Source: Macrococcoides bohemicum
GTDB taxonomy: Bacteria > Bacillota > Bacilli > Staphylococcales > Staphylococcaceae
Reading direction: 5' to 3' (one strand)
NCBI RefSeq assembly: GCF_042658685.1
Contig: NZ_JBHSQY010000002.1
DNA: 64,000 bases
Part shown: piece after piece, positions 58,392-64,000 of the stretch
Layout: each line of letters starts with the position of its first letter
How positions within the stretch are numbered: position 1 is the first letter of the stretch
Translations under genes and position numbers: made by a program
Notes under the pieces: model-generated
Databases searched by the model: none
What the model saw: only the letters and a program-made list of their open reading frames with translations
Told to the model about the DNA's origin: nothing

Positions 58392-60728
58392 ATGCATCTG
58401 TTTGAAGAAGAAGTTATTGCATATTTACAATCATTAAAAGGAAATGCAATTACGGTGGAAGATATAGAAAATCATCTTGGTTTAAAAGATGCAGATGCCT
58501 TTACTGGACTTGTAAAAACTTTAGTTGCGCTTGAACAATCAGGAAAGATTAATCGCACTAAAAATGATAAATATTATAATCCGGGTAGCCCGGGAGACTT
58601 AGTTCAAGGTACTTTAAGTCAACATAAAAAAGGATTCGCTTTCGTACGTCCGGAAAATGAGACGATAGAAGATGTATTCATCCCGCCAAATAAGATCAAC
58701 AGAGCGATGGATGGCGATACAGTATTAGTGAGTGTATCAAAAGCAAGTGATGGGCGTAACGAAGGTGAAGTTAAAGCAATACAGAAACGTGCAATAACGC
58801 AAGTTGTCGGGACGTATACTGAAGCGAGACATTTTGGATTTGTGTTACCTGATGATAAACGTATTACACAGGATATCTTTATTCCTAAAGGTAAAAATCT
58901 TGGTGCTGTTGAAGGACATAAAGTATTAGTGGAATTGACACAATATGCTGATGGCACAAACAATCCTGAAGGTATGGTTAAAGCAATACTAGGTCATAAA
59001 AATGATCCTGGTGTAGATATATTATCAATTATCTATACCCACGGTATTAATATAGATTTCAATCCTGCAACTATTGAAGAAGCAAACAATGTGCCGGATG
59101 AAATTGAACCGAAAGATTACAAGGATCGTGTAGATTTACGTGACATATTAACGATTACAATTGACGGTGCTGACGCAAAAGATTTAGATGATGCTATTAG
59201 TGTAGAAAAGTTAGATAACGGCAATTATAAATTAATCGTTTCAATTGCTGACGTCAGTCATTATGTTACTGAAGGATCAATGCTAGATCAGGATGCATTT
59301 GAGCGTGGGACGAGTGTCTATTTAGTAGATCGCGTAATACCAATGATTCCACATCGATTAAGTAACGGAATCTGCTCATTAAATCCAAAAGTCGATCGAT
59401 TAACGTTAAGCTGTGAGATGGAAATCGATCATACAGGACGCGCTGTAAATCATAAAATTTATCAAAGTGTCATTCATTCTGATGAAAGAATGACGTATGA
59501 TGCTGTCAATCAGATATTAGAGCATAATGATGAAATCTTAATACATGAGTATCAGCATATTCATGAAATGTTGATACACGCAAAAGATTTAGCTGATATA
59601 TTAAAACAAATGCGTGTACAACGTGGAGAAATTGATTTCGACCTTAAAGAAGCTAAGATTTTAGTAGATGAAGTAGGTGTGCCTAAGGAAGTTGTTATTC
59701 GCGAGCGCGGATTAGGTGAACGATTAATTGAATCATTTATGTTAATGGCCAATGAAACCATAGCCGAACACTTTGCAAAATTAAAAGTACCATTTATTTA
59801 TCGAGTTCATGAAGAACCTAAAGCAGACAGATTAAAGCGATTCTTTGAATTCATTACGAATTTCGGTTTAATCGTTAAAGGTGGTACTGAAAATATTCAT
59901 CCGAAAACGCTTCAGAATATTGTTAAAGAAATTAAGGATAAACCTGAAGAATTAGTTATCTCTACACTTATGTTACGTTCAATGCAGCAAGCGAAATACT
60001 CTGAACAGAATTTAGGACATTTTGGACTTTCTGCTGAATACTATACACACTTTACTTCTCCAATTAGACGTTATCCGGATTTAATTGTTCATAGATTAAT
60101 CCGCAAATACTTAATCGAACATTCAATGAATGAAGAACAAAAGGCATTATGGGAAGACAAGCTTGTTGATATAAGTGAACATACTTCTAAACGTGAACGA
60201 CGTGCGATTGATGCAGAACGAGATACAGATGATCTGAAAAAAGCAGAGTATATGATTCAACATTTAGGAGAAGAGTTTGAGGGTATCATTAGTTCTGTTG
60301 CTAACTTCGGTATGTTTGTAGAACTTGAGAATACAATCGAAGGTATGGTGCATAACTCTAATATGACAGATGATTATTACCACTTTGATGAACGCCATAT
60401 GGCGATGATTGGTGAACGTCATGGTAAAGTGTTTAAAATCGGTCAAAAAGTAAAAGTGAAAGTCGTGAACGTAAATGTTGATGAACGCATGATTGATTTT
60501 GCGATAGTCGGTATGGACATGGCTAAAATTGAAAGTAAAATCCGTGAAGTAAAGATAAAAGCTGAACGTAAAAGTAGTGGTAACAATAATAACCAAAAAC
60601 CACGTAAAAAGGGACGTGGAAAAGCGGCTGGTGAAAAGTTCAGTAAAGCAGCGAAGAAAAATGGTGGAAAGAAACCATTCTATAAATCAAAAGCAGTGAA
60701 AAATGCAGGTAGAGGTAAAAAGAAATAG
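58392..60728 (+). CDS. rnr: Ribonuclease R
   Basis: Processive 3'-to-5' exoribonuclease able to unwind structured RNA, including in mRNA decay during trans-translation with SmpB and tmRNA. The 778-residue protein has an N-terminal winged helix (about 1-60), two cold-shock domains (about 65-220), the RNB catalytic core with the Asp cluster in DGADAKDLDDAIS (about 270), the YTHFTSPIRRYPDLIVHR motif, an S1 domain (about 630-710) and a Lys/Gly-rich basic tail of about 50 residues. ATG 58392 follows AAGGGGG. smpB begins 10 nt after its stop. Confidence 0.96.
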   Translation: MHLFEEEVIAYLQSLKGNAITVEDIENHLGLKDADAFTGLVKTLVALEQSGKINRTKNDKYYNPGSPGDLVQGTLSQHKKGFAFVRPENETIEDVFIPPNKINRAMDGDTVLVSVSKASDGRNEGEVKAIQKRAITQVVGTYTEARHFGFVLPDDKRITQDIFIPKGKNLGAVEGHKVLVELTQYADGTNNPEGMVKAILGHKNDPGVDILSIIYTHGINIDFNPATIEEANNVPDEIEPKDYKDRVDLRDILTITIDGADAKDLDDAISVEKLDNGNYKLIVSIADVSHYVTEGSMLDQDAFERGTSVYLVDRVIPMIPHRLSNGICSLNPKVDRLTLSCEMEIDHTGRAVNHKIYQSVIHSDERMTYDAVNQILEHNDEILIHEYQHIHEMLIHAKDLADILKQMRVQRGEIDFDLKEAKILVDEVGVPKEVVIRERGLGERLIESFMLMANETIAEHFAKLKVPFIYRVHEEPKADRLKRFFEFITNFGLIVKGGTENIHPKTLQNIVKEIKDKPEELVISTLMLRSMQQAKYSEQNLGHFGLSAEYYTHFTSPIRRYPDLIVHRLIRKYLIEHSMNEEQKALWEDKLVDISEHTSKRERRAIDAERDTDDLKKAEYMIQHLGEEFEGIISSVANFGMFVELENTIEGMVHNSNMTDDYYHFDERHMAMIGERHGKVFKIGQKVKVKVVNVNVDERMIDFAIVGMDMAKIESKIREVKIKAERKSSGNNNNQKPRKKGRGKAAGEKFSKAAKKNGGKKPFYKSKAVKNAGRGKKK

Positions 60729-60738
60729 AGGTGAAGTT

Positions 60739-61200
60739 ATGCCAAAAGGTGACGGAAAGACATTAGCACAAAATAGAAAAGCAAGTCATGATTATACGAT
60801 TGAAGAAACGTTTGAAGCGGGAATTGTGTTACAAGGGACAGAAATTAAATCGATAAGACGAGGCAGTGCGAACTTAAAAGATTCATACGCAAGAGTGTAT
60901 AATGGTGAAATGTATGTGTATAATATGCATATCGCCCCATACGAAGAAGGAAACCGATTTAATCATGATCCACTGAGAACACGTAAACTATTGATGAAAC
61001 GTAAACAAATCGATAAATTATATGGACAGACACGTGAGCAGGGTTATGCGTTAGTGCCGCTTAAGTTATATATTAAGAATGGTTACTGTAAGATGCTTGT
61101 TGGACTTGCTAAAGGTAAGAAAGACTATGATAAGCGACATGCATTGAAAGCAAAAGAAGCGAAACGTGAAATGGACCGTGCGATGAAAGAGAAATATTAA
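60739..61200 (+). CDS. smpB: SsrA-binding protein SmpB
   Basis: Binds the tRNA-like domain of tmRNA and brings it to stalled ribosomes. The 153-residue protein has the OB-fold blocks HDYTIEETFEAGIVLQGTEIKSIRRG (two parts visible at about 13-38), the NMHIAPYEEGNRFNHDP loop, and a C-terminal basic tail (KKDYDKRHALKAKEAKRE) that mimics a codon-anticodon stem in the ribosome. ATG 60739 follows AGAGGTGAA; the frame is open from 60703 in the end of rnr. A terminator and the ssrA gene on the opposite strand follow. Confidence 0.96.
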   Translation: MPKGDGKTLAQNRKASHDYTIEETFEAGIVLQGTEIKSIRRGSANLKDSYARVYNGEMYVYNMHIAPYEEGNRFNHDPLRTRKLLMKRKQIDKLYGQTREQGYALVPLKLYIKNGYCKMLVGLAKGKKDYDKRHALKAKEAKREMDRAMKEKY

Positions 61201-61225
61201 CTACCGGAGCGCTTCGGTAGTTTTT
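61201..61225 (+). terminator. Terminator of rnr-smpB
   Basis: An 8-bp stem with one G-U (61201-61208 with 61213-61220) directly after the smpB stop, followed by TTTTT. Confidence 0.85.
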
Positions 61226-61293
61226 GTTGTGCAAGTAATAAATATTTTACACTGCAAAGAATTAAGGAAGTAATCAAGTTCTATTTAATATAT

Positions 61294-61327
61294 AAAAAGC
61301 TTATACCCATTTAAGGTATAAGCTTTT
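61294..61327 (-). terminator. Terminator of ssrA
   Basis: A perfect 13-bp stem (61295-61307 with 61315-61327) lies just beyond the tmRNA 3' end on the minus strand and ends in a T-rich run. Confidence 0.85.
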
Positions 61328-61336
61328 CTTTATGTA

Positions 61337-61692
61337 TGGAGACGGCGGGAGTCGAACCCGCGTCCAAAGATCCTGCAATTGATACTTCTACGTGTGTAGT
61401 CCTGTTATTGAATTTCACGATACATCTGAAAACGGACATCCGAATGTATCGCTAGCCCGATTAATCTCTTACGAACAGACTCCAGGCGGAAGTGTTCGTC
61501 GTATCCTACTTAAAGTTGAACCTCTACATCAGGCACATAGGCGATGCTTGAGAGAGGTGCAGAGTGCTATTAGGCAGCTACTGCGAAATTGTTTGTTTTG
61601 CCAGTTATTATAACTGTTGTGTTGATAACGAAGACAACCCTCCGACACGCTATACCAACCCAAGTGACCCCTGTCGAATCCGTAACGCCCCC
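61337..61692 (-). ncRNA. ssrA: Transfer-messenger RNA (tmRNA)
   Basis: Rescues stalled ribosomes and tags their unfinished chains for degradation by Clp proteases. The 5' end GGGGGCG (61686-61692) pairs with the 3' end CGTCTCC (61338-61344) to form the acceptor stem; the T-arm loop GGTTCGACTCC is in place, and the discriminator is A. CCA is not encoded. The mRNA-like part starts at GGC (61601-61603) and ends at TAA (61571-61573), encoding GKTNNFAVAA, so the full tag with the charged Ala is AGKTNNFAVAA. As I recall the S. aureus tag is AGKSNNNFAVAA; the ending that ClpXP recognises is the same. It is opposite in strand to smpB and next to it. Confidence 0.97.
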
Positions 61693-61725
61693 GAGATAGT
61701 ATGAATGAAATAACTAGCATATTTA

Positions 61726-61754
61726 AATATAACAAATTGAAACACATATATCAA
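61726..61754 (-). promoter_or_regulatory. Candidate promoter of ssrA
   Basis: On the minus strand, -35 TTGATA (61749-61754) and -10 TATATT (61726-61731) are 17 bp apart. A start near 61718 would give a precursor with about 26 nt of leader for RNase P to remove. The -35 lies inside the hairpin after the next upstream gene. Confidence 0.5.
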
Positions 61755-61800
61755 TAATAAAGCATAATACCTTATAGGGCACTATGCTTTATTATTGATA
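61749..61800 (-). terminator. Long AT-rich hairpin after the small unknown gene
   Basis: A perfect 18-bp stem (61749-61766 with 61783-61800) with a 16-nt loop encloses the gene's stop codon region. The T-run is weak, so it may slow rather than end transcription before ssrA. Confidence 0.55.
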
Positions 61801-62042
61801 TGAATGGTCTTCTCATTTTCATCAATCGTTACGATAATCTGATTATTATTGTTCATATTTTTAAAAGTGATATTATCTTCACTATCTTTAGTGAATTCGA
61901 TAACGTCCATTATGCTATGGCTTTTGTATATGGGTTTTGTAATAGCGATATAGTCTTCGTTTTCTACTAAACGAATGGCTATCTTCGTATGGTTATCTAT
62001 TTTCCATCCTGGTAAGGTTTTTAAATCAAATAGTGTTTTCAT
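61782..62042 (-). CDS. Small unknown cytosolic protein
   Basis: An 86-residue acidic-to-neutral protein without signal peptide or membrane segment and with an alternating pattern suggesting beta strands (KIAIRLVENEDYIAI, NITFKN, QIIVTIDENEKTIHI). I recognise no family. ATG at 62040-62042 is preferred over one twelve codons earlier because GGAGG lies between them at the right distance. It is divergent from aroD and ends just before the ssrA promoter. Its ribosome binding site is good and its size is stable, so it is likely real. Confidence 0.65.
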   Translation of the reverse strand: MKTLFDLKTLPGWKIDNHTKIAIRLVENEDYIAITKPIYKSHSIMDVIEFTKDSEDNITFKNMNNNNQIIVTIDENEKTIHINNKA

Positions 62043-62131
62043 TATTATCCTCCATATATTATTCACTGTGCTTTCCAAATTAAATTCTTGTGGACTTATA
62101 ATATGGGTATAATTGATACAATTTATTAATC

Positions 62132-62198
62132 AAGTAAGGTAAAATAGAATTAAGAGATTGTTCAATAATTAACAGCACTTATCTATTTTACCATACTT
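62132..62198. promoter_or_regulatory. Long inverted repeat upstream of aroD
   Basis: Arms 62132-62148 and 62182-62198 pair over 17 bp with one mismatch, enclosing 33 nt. There is no T-run. It lies 38 nt before the aroD start and could be a leader RNA structure or a pair of operator half-sites; no known riboswitch fits. Confidence 0.5.
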
Positions 62199-62236
62199 TC
62201 ACTTTAATTATTGGATGAATAAAAGGAGGACTTATT

Positions 62237-62965
62237 TTGACAGAGCAGAGTAGTGCAATTCCAAAGGTAATATTGACGTTATCAGATGTACAAAACACAG
62301 ATAAAAAATTGATTAATGAAGCGGTCGAATATATTGATTATTTCGATGTCGTTGAATATCGTGCTGACTTAGCGCAAGGTTCAATTGAATTTTATGAATC
62401 TGAGATTGCGTTTATAAAGGATAAATTTCCATCAAAACAAATTTTATTTACATATCGCACAGAAGATATGAATAACAAGACAAAAATAACGATGGATGCT
62501 TATTTTGAACTTATTAAAGAAGTTATAGAGAAAAAGTTATGTGATATTATCGATTTAGAATTAATGATATATGAAGACTATATGGATAAATTATTGGTAT
62601 TGGCACGTGCGAATAATATTTTAGTGTTAATTAGTCACCATGAATATGAATTCACTCCACGTATTAAAGATATGCTCGCGATTTATAATCGCATGAGTAA
62701 ACTAGATGCAGATTACTGTAAGCTAGCGGTTAAACCGAATGATGGTAAAGATGTGCTTAACTTAATGTCAGCAGTTTATGAAACAAAACAAAACTGTAAT
62801 TTAAATATCATCGGTATAGCAATGGGAGAAATCGGAAAGATTACACGAGTGGCTTGTGGGATATTTGGATCATCTATGACCTTTGGCTATGTTGGCAATC
62901 CTGTTGCACCAGGTCAAATTCATATTAAAGATATACATGATCAGATTGTGCTTTATAAATCATAA
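62237..62965 (+). CDS. aroD: 3-Dehydroquinate dehydratase, type I
   Basis: Third step of the shikimate pathway, using a Schiff-base lysine. The 242-residue protein has the substrate-binding EYRADL (about 37), the catalytic His in LISHHEYEFTP (about 134) and the Schiff-base Lys in CKLAVKPND (about 160-168), with the closing GEIGKITRVACGIFGSSMTFG block. It starts at TTG 62237, with AAGGAGG 7 to 8 nt upstream; no ATG offers a better start. Its leader holds a long inverted repeat. As I recall, the order aroD, nitroreductase, thioredoxin is the same in S. aureus. Confidence 0.93.
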   Translation: MTEQSSAIPKVILTLSDVQNTDKKLINEAVEYIDYFDVVEYRADLAQGSIEFYESEIAFIKDKFPSKQILFTYRTEDMNNKTKITMDAYFELIKEVIEKKLCDIIDLELMIYEDYMDKLLVLARANNILVLISHHEYEFTPRIKDMLAIYNRMSKLDADYCKLAVKPNDGKDVLNLMSAVYETKQNCNLNIIGIAMGEIGKITRVACGIFGSSMTFGYVGNPVAPGQIHIKDIHDQIVLYKS

Positions 62966-62994
62966 TTTACAAATTAATGATACTTCTTTATAAT
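62966..62994 (+). promoter_or_regulatory. Promoter of the nitroreductase gene
   Basis: -35 TTTACA (62966-62971) and -10 TATAAT (62989-62994) are 17 bp apart, close to ideal. Confidence 0.75.
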
Positions 62995-63009
62995 TGATAA
63001 TGGTTATCA
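62995..63009. promoter_or_regulatory. Fur-like box at the nitroreductase promoter
   Basis: TGATAAT-G-GTTATCA matches the 7-1-7 Fur consensus TGATAATNATTATCA at all but one position and forms a near-perfect palindrome. It directly follows the -10 element, covering the transcription start, so the bound protein would repress. PerR sites (TTATAATNATTATAA) fit less well. Confidence 0.65.
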
Positions 63010-63029
63010 ATTATGAGGAGGTATTTTTT

Positions 63030-63563
63030 ATGGAATTAAAAGATGCTATAAAAAATAGAAGAAGTATTAAACAGTATGTTGATACGATTGTTGAAGATAG
63101 TGCTGTAGAACGTGCGATTGAATTAGCGACATTTGCACCTAATCACGGTATGCGTGAACCATGGCGCATTGTGTGGGTTAAAAAGGAAAGATTAGAAAAC
63201 TATGCACAGACGTTTGCTGACGTTGCATTTAAGAATAATGCTGAGAAAAAAATTCAGCATGTAGATAAAACAAAAATACTTGCTGGTATATTGTTAATTG
63301 TTGGTCCACGTGATCGACGTCAAAAAGAAAATTTAGAAGATGTTCTTGCGATTGGCGGTTTTATGCAGACACTTTCATTAGCTTTATATGAAGAAAAGAT
63401 AGGCAGCTGTATTAAAACACAACCTCCTTTACTACACCCAGAGTTATCAAAACATCTAGGTTGTGAGGCCGATGAAATGATTTATGGAGCGGTTTATTTA
63501 ACAGCACAAACGGAAGCAGAATATAAGACAAGAAAGAATACTAACTTAATTTCTACATACTAA
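63030..63563 (+). CDS. Nitroreductase-family flavoprotein
   Basis: A 177-residue FMN enzyme of the nitroreductase family, reducing quinones, nitro compounds or flavins with NAD(P)H. The N-terminal FMN-binding RRSIKQY (about 10-16), the central RDRRQKENLEDVLAIGG region and the helix GGFMQTLSLALYEEKIGSC are the recognisable blocks. The frame opens earlier, but GAGGAGG sets ATG 63030. The promoter is overlaid by a Fur-like box, suggesting induction when iron is scarce; flavin reductases can release iron from siderophores or haem, which would fit, but the substrate is unknown. A strong terminator follows. Confidence 0.85.
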   Translation: MELKDAIKNRRSIKQYVDTIVEDSAVERAIELATFAPNHGMREPWRIVWVKKERLENYAQTFADVAFKNNAEKKIQHVDKTKILAGILLIVGPRDRRQKENLEDVLAIGGFMQTLSLALYEEKIGSCIKTQPPLLHPELSKHLGCEADEMIYGAVYLTAQTEAEYKTRKNTNLISTY

Positions 63564-63597
63564 AAAAACCATCCATTTTATCAATGGATGGTTTTTT
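63563..63597. terminator. Bidirectional terminator, nitroreductase / thioredoxin-like
   Basis: A perfect 15-bp stem (63563-63577 with 63583-63597), 5-nt loop, with A-run and T-run ends between convergent genes. Confidence 0.92.
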
Positions 63598-63609
63598 AAA
63601 TTTAAAGTT

Positions 63610-63930
63610 TTATTTTAAGTTTTCAGCTAAAAATGCTTTAACTAATTCAGGCGTTTTTGCGTTAGCAGAATGAAGATGTGCTAATTTTTCACCTTTTTCA
63701 AAGATAAGGATACTTGGGATACCCATCACTTCATTCTCATCAGCAGCTTCAGGTACTTGGTCACGGTTGATTTTATACCATGTATAGTCATTGTATTCAT
63801 CTACAATAGGATCAATCCAGAAATCCATACGTGTACAATCGGGACACCAATCTGCAAAGAATTTTACGATTACTTTCTCATCTTGATTTATAATTTCTTT
63901 AAATTCTTCATATTGACTTATTGTTCTCAT
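63610..63930 (-). CDS. Thioredoxin-family protein with CPDC active site
   Basis: A 106-residue cytosolic thioredoxin-fold protein. The active-site motif is WCPDC (about residues 28-32, in FFADWCPDCTRMD) instead of the WCGPC of main thioredoxin; the cis-proline is in MGIPSILIF (about 69-77). Such variants often reduce special substrates, and here the reductase could be the TrxB encoded at 42.3 kb, which is inferred. GAGGGAA precedes the ATG. It is convergent with the nitroreductase gene. About 70 nt of AT-rich DNA without a recognised feature remain to the window end. Confidence 0.88.
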   Translation of the reverse strand: MRTISQYEEFKEIINQDEKVIVKFFADWCPDCTRMDFWIDPIVDEYNDYTWYKINRDQVPEAADENEVMGIPSILIFEKGEKLAHLHSANAKTPELVKAFLAENLK

Positions 63931-64000
63931 AATTATTCCCTCACATTGTTTTATATAATTTATTTATATGATAATTATATACCTTTTTAATAAATTATTA

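Noticed and set aside
61392..61747. Small open reading frames on both strands at the ssrA locus
   Set aside because: They lie within or just beside tmRNA, whose acceptor stem, T-arm and tag reading frame explain this DNA; none has a convincing ribosome binding site.
1..64000. Mobile elements, prophage, toxin-antitoxin or defence islands
   Set aside because: No transposase, integrase, terminal repeats, tRNA-adjacent attachment site, toxin-antitoxin pair or nuclease cluster was found; gene order is that of the conserved chromosome backbone.

Overview
The window is a gene-dense, low-GC chromosomal segment of a staphylococcal-type Firmicute. Shine-Dalgarno sequences are strong (AGGAGG type), most operons end in perfect intrinsic terminators, and the order nrdIEF / murB / pepT / gdpS / tagO / yigZ / fakB / comFA-comFC / hpf / secA-prfB / uvrBA / hprK-lgt / trxB / rapZ-yvcK-whiA / clpP / cggR-gapA-pgk-tpiA-gpmI-eno / secG-est-rnr-smpB-ssrA / aroD follows the Staphylococcaceae backbone as I remember it. 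Three things point away from Staphylococcus proper and towards an oxidase-positive relative, most likely Macrococcus (Mammaliicoccus is the main alternative): a membrane-anchored cytochrome c (29664-29981), a tmRNA tag (A)GKTNNFAVAA that is one residue shorter than the S. aureus tag, and no sst iron-transport genes after nrdF. This is inference; no database search was possible. No insertion sequence, phage, CRISPR array or classical defence locus was found.

Layout. 1-6.1 kb: a TetR-type regulator (cut by the window edge) divergent from oleate hydratase ohyA, two POT-family peptide transporters with CodY-like upstream sites, and queF. 6.3-10.1 kb: the class Ib ribonucleotide reductase operon nrdI-nrdE-nrdF behind two strong NrdR boxes and a third, weak one. 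10.2-19.7 kb: a YtkA-type lipoprotein, murB, a GrpB-like protein, a coiled-coil lipoprotein, bacilliredoxin ytxJ, a glycerate-kinase-like protein that has lost its family motifs, pepT, a two-gene threonine/serine exporter, the GGDEF protein gdpS and a YitT-type protein. 19.7-20.2 kb: a doubly broken pseudogene. 20.3-29.6 kb: tagO, yigZ, the fatty-acid-binding DegV protein, comFA-comFC, hpf, secA and prfB with its programmed +1 frameshift.

29.6-33.5 kb: cytochrome c, a LysM-NlpC/P60 hydrolase, a CHAP hydrolase whose upstream region carries two perfect WalR boxes, a thioredoxin-like membrane protein, an HD phosphohydrolase and csbA. 33.6-46.1 kb: uvrB-uvrA under a LexA box, hprK-lgt-acyltransferase-TPR, trxB and rapZ-yvcK-whiA. 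46.2-49.3 kb: an unknown lipoprotein, alkaline phosphatase behind an 11-bp-periodic PHO box, and clpP behind a CtsR box.

49.5-57.2 kb: a glutaredoxin-like protein and the glycolytic cluster cggR-gapA-pgk-tpiA-gpmI-eno with CggR operator and a possible cre site. 57.3-61.7 kb: secG, est, rnr, smpB and tmRNA, a trans-translation and RNA-decay cluster. 61.8-64 kb: a small unknown protein, aroD, a nitroreductase behind a Fur-like box and a thioredoxin-like protein.

Most of the window is conserved housekeeping DNA. The parts most worth a second look are regulatory (the NrdR array, the WalR promoter pair, the PHO box, the Fur-like box, the folded leader before aroD), the glycerate-kinase-like pseudoenzyme, the GGDEF protein with an altered signature, the broken gene at 19.7-20.2 kb, and a few small or lipoprotein genes of unknown function.
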